64,000 bases of DNA, taken from the NCBI GenBank assembly GCA_017860295.1, contig JAFNAS010000003.1:124001-188000 (forward strand), written 5' to 3'. The stretch is from Bacteroidota bacterium. GTDB taxonomy: Bacteria; Bacteroidota; Bacteroidia; Bacteroidales; Paludibacteraceae. Both the position numbers and the translations under genes were made by a program. This document shows, one piece after another, positions 26,582 through 36,690 of this stretch (position 1 is the stretch's first letter; every line of letters starts with the position of its first letter). Below the pieces are notes generated by a model. That model had not been told where the DNA came from, searched no databases, and saw only the letters and a list, made by a program, of their open reading frames with translations.

Positions 26582-27307
26582 ATGAGAACTTGGCGAAATG
26601 TTAAGATAATAACATTAGTTATAGCTATTTTTTGGGGGAATAAAACGAGTGTTTTTGCTCAAGGATATGATTATCAGGCGCATGAACGTTCTATCTCTGT
26701 CGGGGTAGGGTACGGATACATGTTTAGTGATGCTGCGGCTACGCTGAAATCACAGGGTCTTTTAAAAGATTTTGTCCAACAAGATGCGGGAACCATTTAT
26801 ACTATTGAGTACAGAAAGTATTTGATGGCAGGAGTTGCGTATGTTTTAAACTTGGGAGTACAAAAATATCAAGGGTCGCACGATTATACCCGACATATGC
26901 GTGATTATCAGTATTCGTCGACTATCGGCGAGGTTTCCGCTTTGGTAAATCTCGATATATTTTCTTTCTTCTCTGCACAACGAATCCCAATGGATACTTA
27001 TTTGGTGGGAGGGGTTGGTTTGATGGGAGCTAAACTTTCTGATCAAAGTTTTTCTCCGGCATCTGGTCGGCCGAACATGGGGGATAAACTGGCAAAGAAA
27101 GGCGGAGGATTTAATTTTATTGCGGGATTCGGGTTGCGATTTCCAATTGTCAGTTTTATTGATTTGCGTTTGGAAGGCAAGTATTATATTGGATACAGTG
27201 ACTATCTGGATGGTTATTCACCAGCGGCATCAAAACACCCTGATTTAATCGTAGAGGGTGTGGTGAAGATATCTTATCACTTGCCTGATAAGACTTTTGA
27301 ACGGTAA
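26582..27307 (+). CDS. Outer-membrane beta-barrel protein, unassigned
   Basis: A 241-residue protein with a signal peptide ending SVFAQ and amphipathic strands with alternating aromatic residues (ISVGVGYGYMFSD, IYTIEYRKYLMAGVAYVLNLGV, GFNFIAGFGLRFPI, LRLEGKYYIGYSDYL), closing with VVKISYHLP. This is the look of an 8-10 strand OmpW/OmpA-like barrel. I do not recognise a specific family. It lies 41 nt after der and ends at a shared terminator with purC. Confidence 0.65.
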   Translation: MRTWRNVKIITLVIAIFWGNKTSVFAQGYDYQAHERSISVGVGYGYMFSDAAATLKSQGLLKDFVQQDAGTIYTIEYRKYLMAGVAYVLNLGVQKYQGSHDYTRHMRDYQYSSTIGEVSALVNLDIFSFFSAQRIPMDTYLVGGVGLMGAKLSDQSFSPASGRPNMGDKLAKKGGGFNFIAGFGLRFPIVSFIDLRLEGKYYIGYSDYLDGYSPAASKHPDLIVEGVVKISYHLPDKTFER

Positions 27308-27314
27308 AATAAAC

Positions 27315-27343
27315 ATCTTGCAACCCTTAAAGGGTTGCAAGAT
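27315..27343. terminator. Bidirectional terminator at the purC stop
   Basis: ATCTTGCAACCCTT and its exact complement form 14-bp arms around a single base. It overlaps the stop codon of purC (27327-27329) and lies 8 nt after the barrel gene stop. Confidence 0.8.
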
Positions 27344-28274
27344 AATTCAATACATTCTTCTCGATGCGTTCGGTCAAGTTTGCTGTGTCAGCTTTATTAA
27401 ACGGCTCACCGGTGATATTTTCAAAGAGTTCGATATAGCGTTCACTGATGCCGTTTACGATTGCTTCAGTCATTTCCGGAACTTGTTGTCCTTCTTTTCC
27501 CTGAAATCCATTCTCCATGAGCCATTCGCGCACAAATTCCTTCGAAAGCTGTTTTTGAGCCTCTCCCTTTTCAAATCGTTCCTGATAGCCTTCAGCGTAA
27601 AAATAGCGAGACGAATCGGGGGTATGAATTTCATCAATCAGGTAAATTTTGCCATCATATTTGCCAAACTCATATTTGGTGTCCACCAGAATCAATCCGC
27701 GTTGAGATGCAATTTCAGTGCCACGTGTAAACAGTGCTAGCGTGTATTTTTCCAAAACAGTATACTCTTCGGCCGAAATCAAACCTTGTTTGATGATCTC
27801 TTCTTTGGAGATATCCTCGTCGTGACGACCTAGTTCAGCTTTTGTGGTAGGCGTGATAATCGGATGCGGAAACTTTTCGTTTTCGCGCATGCCGTCAGGC
27901 AATTTTACCCCGCAAATTTCACGTACGCCGTTTTTATAGGCACGCCACGCACTTCCGCAGAGGTATGCACGTACAATCATCTCTACCGGATAGGAGTCGC
28001 AACGCACGCCGACGGTCACCATCGGATCCGGGGTTGCAAGTTTCCAATTGGGGCAAATGTCGGCGCTGGCATCCAGAAATTTAGCTGCAATTTGGTTCAA
28101 CATTTGGCCTTTGTAAGGAATGCCTTTTGGAAGAACAACATCGAAAGCCGAAATACGATCGGTAGCCACCATTACCAAACGATTACCGATGCTGTACACA
28201 TCGCGAACTTTGCCGTGATAGACTCCCGTTTGTCCGGGAAAATTAAATTCGGTGGCAGTTAATGCTTGTCTCAT
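27327..28274 (-). CDS. purC: Phosphoribosylaminoimidazole-succinocarboxamide synthase
   Basis: A 315-residue SAICAR synthase, joining CAIR with aspartate using ATP in purine synthesis. Motifs include [20 protein letters not shown] (nucleotide site), [16 protein letters not shown] (substrate site) and [20 protein letters not shown]. The longer form, compared with the E. coli enzyme of about 237 residues, is the type found in Bacteroidota and yeast. Its promoter at 28325-28332 lies inside a large inverted repeat. Confidence 0.96.
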   Translation of the reverse strand: MRQALTATEFNFPGQTGVYHGKVRDVYSIGNRLVMVATDRISAFDVVLPKGIPYKGQMLNQIAAKFLDASADICPNWKLATPDPMVTVGVRCDSYPVEMIVRAYLCGSAWRAYKNGVREICGVKLPDGMRENEKFPHPIITPTTKAELGRHDEDISKEEIIKQGLISAEEYTVLEKYTLALFTRGTEIASQRGLILVDTKYEFGKYDGKIYLIDEIHTPDSSRYFYAEGYQERFEKGEAQKQLSKEFVREWLMENGFQGKEGQQVPEMTEAIVNGISERYIELFENITGEPFNKADTANLTERIEKNVLNYLATL

Positions 28275-28300
28275 TATGATTTACGATTTTACGATTATAG

Positions 28301-28354
28301 TTGACGAAAGAAATTTACGCGTGGCAAAGATACGCAGTATATTTCTTTCGTCAA
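28301..28354. repeat. 14-bp perfect inverted repeat around the purC promoter
   Basis: TTGACGAAAGAAAT (28301-28314) is repeated inverted at 28341-28354 with 26 nt between. The right arm supplies the -33 TTG of purC (minus strand), and the loop holds the -7 element. The left arm falls just inside the 5' untranslated region. It is placed like an operator pair. Confidence 0.7.
28325..28332 (-). promoter_or_regulatory. Promoter -7 element of purC
   Basis: Minus-strand TATCTTTG preceded by TTG at 19 nt, both within the inverted repeat at 28301-28354. The start codon is 50 nt downstream. Confidence 0.65.
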
Positions 28355-28373
28355 TTGCAGATGGTTAATTTTA

Positions 28374-29384
28374 TCAGATTTCCCACGAATCGAGGCTTTT
28401 CAGCAGGTCGTCAAAAGTTTTGATGTTCGATTTCTCCTGAACGCTTTCAATTTGTTGAACAAGCTCGTCGTTGTAGGTGTTTGTTTCTACATTGCGAATA
28501 ACTCCCATGGCAACAGGCATGTCGGGGCCTGTCATGTTAGCTAATTTCAGGTGCAGTGTGTTGTCTTCGGTGGTGGCATTGTGCACCAGAATGTCTTTCT
28601 CTGTGATGCCGTTTTCGCCCAAAGTAACCACTTTCAAATTGAACCCGTCAAGGACGAGACCTTTTTCGTTTTCTTTGCCAAAGATCATGGGTTTGCCGTG
28701 TTCCAACAGAATCGTTTTCTCGGCACGGGCTTCTTTGGAACTGATCTCCTTGTGAGCTCCGTCGTTGAAAATCACACAATTTTGCAACACTTCCACAACC
28801 GATGTCCCTTTGTGCTTGGCTGCTGCCATCATTACTTCCGGCGATACTTTCGTATCAACGTCGATGGTACGGGCAAAAAAAGTGCCACGAGCTCCAAAGG
28901 TCAGTTCTGCAGGCCGGAAGGGACGTTCAATGGTTCCGAAAGGAGATGATTTGGTAACCAATCCTTTCTTGGATGTCGGAGAGTACTGACCCTTTGTCAG
29001 ACCGTAAATTTCGTTGTTGTGCAAAACGATGTTGATATCGATATTACGACGAACAGCGTGAATAAAATGGTTACCTCCAATGGCAAGACAGTCGCCATCG
29101 CCGGTAAATTGCCAAACGGTCAGATCCGGATTGGCACATTTCACACCAGTGGCAACGGCAGCTGCACGTCCGTGAATAGTGTGGAATCCATAGGTATTCA
29201 TGTAGTAAGTCAGACGCGAAGAACATCCGATACCTGAGATGACAGCCGTTTGAGAAGGATCGACACCCAGTTCAGCCATTGCTTTGTAAATAGAATTCAG
29301 AATAGCAAAATCGCCGCAACCCGGGCACCAACGTACGTATTGATCGCTTTTAAAATCTTGAGCAGTATATGTTTGTGTACTCAT
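28374..29384 (-). CDS. korB: 2-oxoglutarate:ferredoxin oxidoreductase, beta subunit
   Basis: A 336-residue thiamine-diphosphate-binding subunit. Motifs: RWCPGCGDFAIL (cluster/TPP region), SGIGCSSR and TGDGDCLAIGGNHF (the GDG...N TPP-Mg motif). With KorA it interconverts 2-oxoglutarate plus CoA with succinyl-CoA, CO2 and reduced ferredoxin. It starts 10 nt after korA. Closely related 2-oxoacid oxidoreductases act on pyruvate or branched keto acids, but the TCA neighbours favour 2-oxoglutarate. Confidence 0.9.
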   Translation of the reverse strand: MSTQTYTAQDFKSDQYVRWCPGCGDFAILNSIYKAMAELGVDPSQTAVISGIGCSSRLTYYMNTYGFHTIHGRAAAVATGVKCANPDLTVWQFTGDGDCLAIGGNHFIHAVRRNIDINIVLHNNEIYGLTKGQYSPTSKKGLVTKSSPFGTIERPFRPAELTFGARGTFFARTIDVDTKVSPEVMMAAAKHKGTSVVEVLQNCVIFNDGAHKEISSKEARAEKTILLEHGKPMIFGKENEKGLVLDGFNLKVVTLGENGITEKDILVHNATTEDNTLHLKLANMTGPDMPVAMGVIRNVETNTYNDELVQQIESVQEKSNIKTFDDLLKSLDSWEI

Positions 29385-29394
29385 AATTGGCAGG

Positions 29395-31233
29395 TTAAAG
29401 AGAGGTTATATGTTCAACAATCTCGTGAATTTCGAAAGGTTGTCCCTGAACTTTGTTGAATTTTAAAATGGAAATTTCGGGGAATTGAGAACGAAGGTAA
29501 GATGCAAATTGTCCATTGTTTAACTCGCAAACTACTATTTTTTTGTATTTAGAAAGGATGTCGCGGGTATTTTTGGGTAGCGGCATGATGTAATTGAAAT
29601 GAGCCAATGCCGTTTTATTGCCTGTTTCATTCAATTTATCGACTGCCGAACGTAAGTGCCCGTAAGTGCCTCCCCAACCGATAATCAGTGTGTCGGCAGA
29701 AGTATCGCCATACACTTCCAGTTCGGGTATGTAGTCAGCAATCTTGTCTATTTTTGCTTGACGAATGTCAACCATCTTTTGATGATTCTTCGGATCGGTA
29801 GAGATGGCTCCCGTGATGAAATCTTTTTCCAAACCACCCAGTCGGTGTGCGTAGCCCGGAGTTCCCGGAGCCACCCAGTAACGATTCAGTTTTTCGGGAT
29901 CGCGCATGTAAGCTTTCCATGACCCGGCATCCTGAGTCGGGCGTGGAACTACAATGGCCGGATATTTGCTTAGTTTAGGTAATTTCCACAAAGAGGTTCC
30001 GTTGGCAATAAATCCGTCGGTGAGCAAAATGACCGGAGTTACATGTTCCACGGCAATTTTGGCGGCCATGTAGGCGTAGTCGAAGCAGTCGTCGGGAGTA
30101 CCGGCGGCCAATACAACCAGCGGACATTCTCCGTTTCGGCCGTAAAGCGCTTGTAGAAGATCTGCCTGTTCGGTTTTGGTGGGTAAGCCGGTAGAAGGCC
30201 CTCCCCGTTGTACATCCACAATTACTAATGGAAGTTCTGCCGTTACGGCCAAACCGATGGCTTCGCTTTTGAGAGCCAGACCCGGACCTGAAGTTGAGGT
30301 TGCAGCTAAATTTCCAGCAAAGCTAGCTCCGATCGCAGTACAGATCCCTGCAATTTCGTCTTCCGATTGTACTACGCGTACGCCTAAATCTTTACGGGCT
30401 GCCAGTTCGTGCATAATGTCTGTGGCCGGTGTAATCGGATAGCTGCCTAGGAAGAGTTGCAAGCCCGCTTTTTCTGCGGCTGCAATCAAACCGAAGGCTG
30501 TAGCTTTGTTTCCGTTTATACTTGTGTATCTGCCTTTGTCTATTTCGGATTTACCTATATGATAGGTCGATACGGCAGCATGAGTATTGCTTCCGTAGTT
30601 GAATCCATCGATCAGCACTTTGAGGTTCGCGCGAAGAATGGCCGGTTTTTTGGCAAATTTAGTTTCCAAAAAATGTTGTGCTTTGTCAATGGGGCGGTTA
30701 AACAACCAGCAAGCAAGGCCAAGGGCAAACATGTTTTTCGATCGGACAATGGTTTTGTTGTCGAAACCACTGTCTTCGAGGCTCAGTTTGGTCAGGTCTG
30801 TCAGCGGAGCTCCAAGTAATTGAACGTTTTGCAGGCCGAGTTCTTCGAAAGGGTTGTCGGTTGTGAATCCTGCTTTTTTCAGGCCCGCATCGTCAAAAGT
30901 ATTCTCATCAAAGAGGATAACGCCACCCGGTTTAATGGCTTTGACGTTTACTTTCAGTGCGGCTGGGTTCATAGCTACCAACACGTCGGCTTTATCGCCC
31001 GGAGTATTGATTTTTTGAGAACCTAAGTGTACCTGAAATCCGGATACGCCACCCAATGTTCCTTGCGGGGCACGGATTTCGGCCGGGTAGTCGGGAAAAG
31101 TGGAGATTTCGTTGCCCAGAATGGCTGATAAATTGGAAAAAAGTGTTCCGGTGAGCTGCATTCCGTCGCCAGAGTCGCCGGAGAATCGAACAACCACCTG
31201 ATCCAATTCAATTACTTTTGCTGTTTTCGACAT
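29395..31233 (-). CDS. korA: 2-oxoglutarate:ferredoxin oxidoreductase, fused gamma-alpha subunit
   Basis: A 612-residue protein in which the gamma domain (about 10-190, starting VVRFSGDSGDGMQLTG) is fused to the alpha domain (about 215-610, with GSYPITPATDIMHELA and TSTSGPGLALKSEAIGLAV). This fused architecture is the usual one for KorA in Bacteroidota. It is the larger subunit of the ferredoxin-linked 2-oxoacid oxidoreductase with KorB. It has its own promoter at 31310-31317 and lies downstream of citrate synthase on the same strand. Confidence 0.9.
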   Translation of the reverse strand: MSKTAKVIELDQVVVRFSGDSGDGMQLTGTLFSNLSAILGNEISTFPDYPAEIRAPQGTLGGVSGFQVHLGSQKINTPGDKADVLVAMNPAALKVNVKAIKPGGVILFDENTFDDAGLKKAGFTTDNPFEELGLQNVQLLGAPLTDLTKLSLEDSGFDNKTIVRSKNMFALGLACWLFNRPIDKAQHFLETKFAKKPAILRANLKVLIDGFNYGSNTHAAVSTYHIGKSEIDKGRYTSINGNKATAFGLIAAAEKAGLQLFLGSYPITPATDIMHELAARKDLGVRVVQSEDEIAGICTAIGASFAGNLAATSTSGPGLALKSEAIGLAVTAELPLVIVDVQRGGPSTGLPTKTEQADLLQALYGRNGECPLVVLAAGTPDDCFDYAYMAAKIAVEHVTPVILLTDGFIANGTSLWKLPKLSKYPAIVVPRPTQDAGSWKAYMRDPEKLNRYWVAPGTPGYAHRLGGLEKDFITGAISTDPKNHQKMVDIRQAKIDKIADYIPELEVYGDTSADTLIIGWGGTYGHLRSAVDKLNETGNKTALAHFNYIMPLPKNTRDILSKYKKIVVCELNNGQFASYLRSQFPEISILKFNKVQGQPFEIHEIVEHITSL

Positions 31234-31309
31234 GAGGGTTGTTTTGTTGTGTATTAATTGTTTGTTTATTAGATTTTTGTGTCTAATGACCCAGAAATTT
31301 TATTTGTGA

Positions 31310-31317
31310 CACAAAGG
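31310..31317 (-). promoter_or_regulatory. Promoter -7 element of korAB
   Basis: Minus-strand TACCTTTG, 76 nt before the korA start. Confidence 0.6.
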
Positions 31318-31446
31318 TACAAACTATATTGTGATTTGGTATTTTTATTTCAAAAAAATACATATTTTACTTGTTTTTATTATTTGTTTTATATTATTTA
31401 TGTAAGACAACTTGCACTTCGTTTATTTGCCTTTTTCATAATTAAT

Positions 31447-32811
31447 TTATTTATTATCACGTTGTTCTAGTTCGGTGTATGTTCTTCGATCGGCAACATT
31501 TTTGTATGCCGGACGAATAATTCTCTTGCTGTCGAAGTTCAACTCCTCGATGCGGTGAGCCATCCAGCCTGCAATACGCGCCATGGCAAAAATCGGGGTA
31601 AATACTTCTTTCGGCAACCCGATCATTTCGTACACGAAGCCGGAGTAGAAGTCTACATTGGCACAGACCCGCTTGTTGACGTTATTGCCTTTGAACTCCA
31701 TAAAAGTTTCCACTCCGAGTTTTTCGATCAGTTCGAGGAATGCAAACTCCTTATCACGACCCTTTTCGTGAGCCAAATCTCGAGCCATCACTTTCAGAAT
31801 TTCAGCACGGGGATCGGAGATGGTGTAAACTGCATGTCCGATGCCATAGATCAATCCGGTATGGTTGTATGCCTCTTTCCGAAGCATTTTTAGCAAATAT
31901 TCCTTGATTTCGGCTTCGTCTTTCCAATTGGAGATAACTTTCTTCAAGTGGTTGAACATGTCGATCACCTTGAGGTTGGCTCCTCCGTGTAAGGGCCCTT
32001 TGAGCGATCCGATGGCAGCTGTTACGGACGAATAAGTGTCAGTTCCCGACGAACTGGTGACGCGAATGGTGAACGTTGAGTTGTTTCCTCCACCGTGGTC
32101 GGCGTGCAGCACCAGCGCCATATCGAGGATACGGGCATCCAGTTCGGTATAGTTTTCAGGCCCTTTCAGCATGTAGAGGAAGTTTTCGGCAATCGACAGA
32201 TTGTCTTTAGGGTGACGGATGGCCATGGTTCTTCCCTGGTATGAGTGCCTCATGCTGTGATAGGCGTAAGCAATGATAGTCGGAAATTTGGCAATAAGCG
32301 AAACGGACTGTTTCATCAGGTTCTCACGCGATGTAACATCTGCTTCGTCATCGAATGTATACATAATCATCACCGAACGTGCCAGAATATTCATGATATC
32401 GTGCCCTTGTAATTGCAGAATACTGAATTTCGACATGTCTTCAATACGGCGTTGCTCGGCAATCAGTTCCTTGAAGGAATCTAATTCTTCTTTCGAGGGA
32501 AGATATCCGGAAAGCAGCAGAAATACTGTCTCTTCAAATCCGAACCGATGCGTTTTTTGCAGCGATGCCGCAATATCTTCCACATCGATGCCACGGTAAA
32601 TCAATTTGCCGGGAATGGCTTTTAACGGACCTCCTTCTTGACGCTCGTAACCGACAACATCACCGATTGTGGTCAACCCGACCAATACTCCGGAGTGGTC
32701 TTCGTTACGCAGACCACGCTTTACATTATACTTGATAAAAAGCTCGTTATCGATGCGACTGGTTACCTTGATGGAGTCAGTCAGCTTTTTGATGATGTCT
32801 TCTGTATTCAT
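31447..32811 (-). CDS. gltA: Citrate synthase
   Basis: A 454-residue citrate/2-methylcitrate synthase family enzyme. The catalytic residues appear in LHADHGGGNNSTF (first histidine region), LKGPLHGGAN (His), GIGHAVYT (His) and NVDFYSGFVYEM (Asp). It condenses acetyl-CoA and oxaloacetate. The N-terminal extension of about 60 residues makes it longer than the usual 370-430 residues. It lies 125 nt after icd and completes the set acn-icd-gltA. Confidence 0.9.
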   Translation of the reverse strand: MNTEDIIKKLTDSIKVTSRIDNELFIKYNVKRGLRNEDHSGVLVGLTTIGDVVGYERQEGGPLKAIPGKLIYRGIDVEDIAASLQKTHRFGFEETVFLLLSGYLPSKEELDSFKELIAEQRRIEDMSKFSILQLQGHDIMNILARSVMIMYTFDDEADVTSRENLMKQSVSLIAKFPTIIAYAYHSMRHSYQGRTMAIRHPKDNLSIAENFLYMLKGPENYTELDARILDMALVLHADHGGGNNSTFTIRVTSSSGTDTYSSVTAAIGSLKGPLHGGANLKVIDMFNHLKKVISNWKDEAEIKEYLLKMLRKEAYNHTGLIYGIGHAVYTISDPRAEILKVMARDLAHEKGRDKEFAFLELIEKLGVETFMEFKGNNVNKRVCANVDFYSGFVYEMIGLPKEVFTPIFAMARIAGWMAHRIEELNFDSKRIIRPAYKNVADRRTYTELEQRDNK

Positions 32812-32936
32812 AACCTTTTGTTTTAATAGATTAATACTTACCGGTGTCTTTGAATATGTGATCTTGCAAAGCGTACAACGAATTGAAAGGTTTGTGTGAA
32901 TGCCACATAAATATGTCGTGAGCCGAAGTTTCTTGT

Positions 32937-34193
32937 TTATAACAATTCGATTAAGGCGTCGGCATATTCTCCTGTCGAAAGCAGCGTTGCCTTTTCTGTT
33001 TGCGAATAGAGATCGGCTGTCATTTTGCGTTCAGCCATCAGTTTTTCAATGGCATTTTCGATTAAAGCCGAAGCCTCGTTCCATCCCAGATAATCGAGCA
33101 TCATTACACCCGAAAGTAGCAGTGACGAAGGATTTGCCTTGCCGGTACCGGCAATGTCGGGTGCCGTTCCATGAGTTGCTTCAAAAATAGCATGACCCGT
33201 ATTGTAGTTGATATTGGCACCCGGAGCAATGCCGATTCCCCCCACACAGGCAGCCAGCTGATCGGATACGTAATCTCCGTTCAGATTCATGGTGGCAACC
33301 ACGCAGTGTTCTTCAGGATGCAGTAATGATTCTTGCAGAAAAGCATCACAAATCACATCTTTCACAATGATTTTTCCCTCTTCGACGGCTTGTTTGTAAA
33401 CTGCATCGGCAGCTTCTTTCCCTTCGCTCTTTTTGATTTGCTGATATTCAGTCATTGTGAATACTTTGTCTCCGAATTCAGTTTCAGCCAGTTTATAACC
33501 CCAGTTTTTGAAGGCACCTTCGGTAAATTTCATGATGTTGCCTTTGTGAACTAGCGTCACAAATGATAATTTGCGATCGACGGCAAACTGAATAGCGGCA
33601 CGTATCAGCCGTTCGGAACCTTCTTTGGAAACTGGTTTGACGCCAAATGAAGATGTTTCGGGGAAACGAACCTTTGTTACACCCATCTCTTCGAGGAGGA
33701 ATTTTTTGAATTTCTCACAGTTGGCTTCGCCGGTCATGTATTCTATTCCGGCATAAATATCTTCGGTGTTCTCCCGGAAGATAAACATATTGACTTTTTC
33801 GGGATGCTTTACAGGAGAGGGAACTCCTGGAAACCAACGTACTGGACGCAAACAAACGAACAGGTCGAGCGTTTGTCGTAATGCTACATTCAATGAACGG
33901 ATTCCTTCCCCGATCGGCGTGGTCAACGGCCCTTTGATACCGATCAGGTACTCCTGAAACGCTGCCAACGTTTCATCGGGTAACCACGATCCGGTTTGTT
34001 CAAATGCTTTGCCACCGGCCAGTACCTCTTTCCATTCGATAGAATGTTTGCTGCCGTAAGCTTTGGCTACGGCAGCATTGATTACCTTTTGAGTGGTTCC
34101 GGTTATTTCGGAACCGATACCATCGCCTTCAATGAACGGGATGGTAACTATATCGGGAACGGTCAGTTGACCGTTTGTACAAGTAACTTTCAT
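32937..34193 (-). CDS. icd: Isocitrate dehydrogenase, E. coli-type fold with NAD-type residues
   Basis: A 418-residue homodimeric isocitrate dehydrogenase making 2-oxoglutarate. The substrate site [22 protein letters not shown] (around residue 100) is the same as in E. coli Icd. The coenzyme site differs. E. coli has Lys344-Tyr345 in HGTAPKYAG, which hold the NADP phosphate; here it is HGTAPDIAG, with Asp346-Ile347, the pair found in NAD-specific enzymes. The later Tyr391/Arg395 positions also appear to be replaced (MTADLYSQ). NAD dependence is therefore predicted. It lies between acn and gltA. Confidence 0.93.
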   Translation of the reverse strand: MKVTCTNGQLTVPDIVTIPFIEGDGIGSEITGTTQKVINAAVAKAYGSKHSIEWKEVLAGGKAFEQTGSWLPDETLAAFQEYLIGIKGPLTTPIGEGIRSLNVALRQTLDLFVCLRPVRWFPGVPSPVKHPEKVNMFIFRENTEDIYAGIEYMTGEANCEKFKKFLLEEMGVTKVRFPETSSFGVKPVSKEGSERLIRAAIQFAVDRKLSFVTLVHKGNIMKFTEGAFKNWGYKLAETEFGDKVFTMTEYQQIKKSEGKEAADAVYKQAVEEGKIIVKDVICDAFLQESLLHPEEHCVVATMNLNGDYVSDQLAACVGGIGIAPGANINYNTGHAIFEATHGTAPDIAGTGKANPSSLLLSGVMMLDYLGWNEASALIENAIEKLMAERKMTADLYSQTEKATLLSTGEYADALIELL

Positions 34194-34245
34194 TTACAGT
34201 TTATGTATTTACAATTGGAGGTTGAGAAGTTCAATTTTCAAATCC

Positions 34246-36498
34246 TCAGATTTTCATCATATTCAGTGCACAGCCAGCCTTGAACCATTCGATTTGTTCT
34301 TGGTTGTAAGTGTGGTTGACGGTAAAACTCTCCGAACTTTCATCAGTATGATGTAGGATGATAGTCAACGGCTTACTTGGTGAAAATTCGGTCAGACCGA
34401 GAATGTCAATTTTGTCGTTTTCCTTTACTTTGTCATAATCAGCCGGGTTTGCAAAAGTCAGCGCTAGCATTCCCTGTTTCTTCAGGTTGGTTTCGTGGAT
34501 ACGGGCAAACGATTTGCTCAGGATTGCTTTTACGCCGAGAAACCGAGGTTCCATGGCGGCATGTTCGCGTGAAGAACCTTCCCCGTAGTTATCTTCGGCA
34601 ACAACAATCGACGAAATGCCCTTACTTTTCATTGTTTTTGCCACTTGCGACACTTTTCCGTACGAACCATCAAACGGATTGAGCACCTCGTTTGTTTTCT
34701 GGTTGAATGCATTGACGGCACCCATCAGCAGGTTGTCTGAGATGTTTTCGAGGTGACCACGGAAGCGCAACCATTCGCCTGCCATCGAAATATGGTCGGT
34801 GGTGCACTTGCCTTGCGTCTTGATTAAAAGAGCCAACCCTTTGTAATCGTCACCGTCCCAAGGAGCAAACGGTAAGAGTTTTTGCAAGCGTTGCGATTTG
34901 ACTGCAATTTTCACTTCAATGGAGGATCCGTTCGCCAAGGGCTTGATACATCCTGATTCAGCCTGAGCAAAACCTTGTAGAGGCAGCTCGTCACCGACAG
35001 GTTCCTGTAGTTTGATAGCCTTGCCCTCTTTGTTGATAATGGTGTCGGTCAACGGATTGAATGTCAATCGACCGGCAAGGGTCAGAGCCGTAACCAGATT
35101 TGGCGATGTAACGAAATGATAGGTATTCGGGTTCCCATCAGCGCGTTTGGCAAAGTTGCGGTTGAACGACGAAACGATGGAGTTTAGTGCTTGCGGATCG
35201 TTGGTCTGGCGTTTCCATTGTCCGATGCAGGGACCACACGCGTTAGCCATGATTAATCCGCCGAACTGTTTGAAAGGAGCCAGTAAGCCGTCGCGCTCGG
35301 CAGTGGCACGTACCTTTTCCGATCCCGGTGAAAGGATGAATTTCGCTTTGGTTTCAATATGATTTTCATTTGCCTGACGAGCAATGGATGCCGCTTTGGC
35401 GAGATCTTCGTATGATGAATTGGTGCAGGAGCCTATCAAACCGACTTCAACTGTTTCGGGATAATTCTTTTCTTTGACGATTTTGACGAATTCGGAGATT
35501 GGATGAGCTGCATCGGGGGTAAACGGACCGTTGATATAAGGTTCCAGTTCGTTGAGGTTGATCTCGATTACCCGGTCGTAATATTTTTCGGGAGTAGCAA
35601 TAACTTCTGTGTCGGCTTGCAGGTCGGAGGCAACTAAGGCTGCTTGCTCGGCAATATCGGCACGCCCGGTAGCTTTGAGATAGTAGGCTGTCTTTTGGTC
35701 GAATGGAAAAATGGAAGTTGTCGCACCCACTTCGGCACCCATATTGCAGATGGTAGCTTTGCCGGTAGCCGACAACGAAGAAGCTCCTTCTCCAAAATAT
35801 TCGATAATAGCATTGGTTCCTCCTTTGACGGTAAGGATACCGGCCAGTTTCAGTATTACATCTTTGGGAGAAGTCCAGCCGTTCATGCGACCGGTCAGTT
35901 TTACCCCGATCAGTTTAGGCATCTTCAGTTCCCAGGGCATACCTACCATTACGTCGACAGCGTCGGCACCACCTACTCCGATGGCAATCATGCTGAGTCC
36001 ACCGGCATTGGGTGTATGTGAGTCGGTGCCGATCATCATTCCACCAGGGAATGCATAGTTTTCGAGCACTACCTGATGAATAATACCGGCTCCCGGTTGC
36101 CAGAAATCGATACCGTATTTTTGGGAGACAGAGAGCAAAAAGTCATACACCTCCAGATTGGTTACGTTGGCAGTTTGCAAGTCTGTGGAAGCTCCTGTTT
36201 TAGCCGTAATCAGGTGGTCACAATGAACCGATGAGGCAACTGCCGTGCGACTTTTGCCGGCATTCATAAATTGAAGCAGCGCCATTTGAGCCGTTGCGTC
36301 CTGCATGGCTACGCGGTCGGGCGCGAAATAAGCGTAATCGGTACCTCTTTGATGTTCTTTCAGTTCTTTCGAATCAAAAAGATGAACGTATATTATTTTT
36401 TCGGCAAAAGTTAGCGGACGGTTCAAAAGAGAACGTGTTGCCGAAAGTCGTTTTTGATATTCGGAATAAAAATCGATGGGTAGAATGTTGTTTTGCAT
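34246..36498 (-). CDS. acn: Aconitate hydratase
   Basis: A 750-residue aconitase of the mitochondrial-like type, from the ATG at 36498 ([15 protein letters not shown]); the upstream extension of the frame has no family likeness. The [4Fe-4S] ligands lie in [12 protein letters not shown] and [11 protein letters not shown]. The active-site segments [12 protein letters not shown] and, near the C terminus, the swivel-domain [14 protein letters not shown] are clear. It converts citrate to isocitrate. It lies 52 nt before icd, and a long hairpin separates it from gltD. Confidence 0.95.
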   Translation of the reverse strand: MQNNILPIDFYSEYQKRLSATRSLLNRPLTFAEKIIYVHLFDSKELKEHQRGTDYAYFAPDRVAMQDATAQMALLQFMNAGKSRTAVASSVHCDHLITAKTGASTDLQTANVTNLEVYDFLLSVSQKYGIDFWQPGAGIIHQVVLENYAFPGGMMIGTDSHTPNAGGLSMIAIGVGGADAVDVMVGMPWELKMPKLIGVKLTGRMNGWTSPKDVILKLAGILTVKGGTNAIIEYFGEGASSLSATGKATICNMGAEVGATTSIFPFDQKTAYYLKATGRADIAEQAALVASDLQADTEVIATPEKYYDRVIEINLNELEPYINGPFTPDAAHPISEFVKIVKEKNYPETVEVGLIGSCTNSSYEDLAKAASIARQANENHIETKAKFILSPGSEKVRATAERDGLLAPFKQFGGLIMANACGPCIGQWKRQTNDPQALNSIVSSFNRNFAKRADGNPNTYHFVTSPNLVTALTLAGRLTFNPLTDTIINKEGKAIKLQEPVGDELPLQGFAQAESGCIKPLANGSSIEVKIAVKSQRLQKLLPFAPWDGDDYKGLALLIKTQGKCTTDHISMAGEWLRFRGHLENISDNLLMGAVNAFNQKTNEVLNPFDGSYGKVSQVAKTMKSKGISSIVVAEDNYGEGSSREHAAMEPRFLGVKAILSKSFARIHETNLKKQGMLALTFANPADYDKVKENDKIDILGLTEFSPSKPLTIILHHTDESSESFTVNHTYNQEQIEWFKAGCALNMMKI

Positions 36499-36612
36499 TT
36501 GCGGTAGGTTTTGGCTCCGAAAGAATATACGGAAGGCAGAAAAAACACTCGGATACAAAAAGTAGCTTTATATGAGTTATGCCGGAATGTTCCCGGAAAT
36601 TTCATATAAATA

Positions 36613-36663
36613 GTAAGCAGGTATCAGGAATCACCTTCTTCTGATATCCTGGTATCTGCTTAC
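36613..36663. repeat. 17-bp hairpin between gltD and acn
   Basis: GTAAGCAGGTATCAGGA and TCCTGGTATCTGCTTAC pair over 17 positions with two non-Watson-Crick pairs around a 17-nt loop. No T-tract follows on the minus strand, so it is not a standard terminator. It may be an RNA processing or stability element, or a small palindromic repeat. Confidence 0.65.
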
Positions 36664-36690
36664 AGAAATATGCTTGGAGGGAAGGCTAAA

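Noticed and set aside
28301-28354. Invertible (phase-variable) promoter at purC
   Set aside because: The arms are only 26 nt apart, too close for known site-specific inversion systems, and no recombinase gene is nearby.
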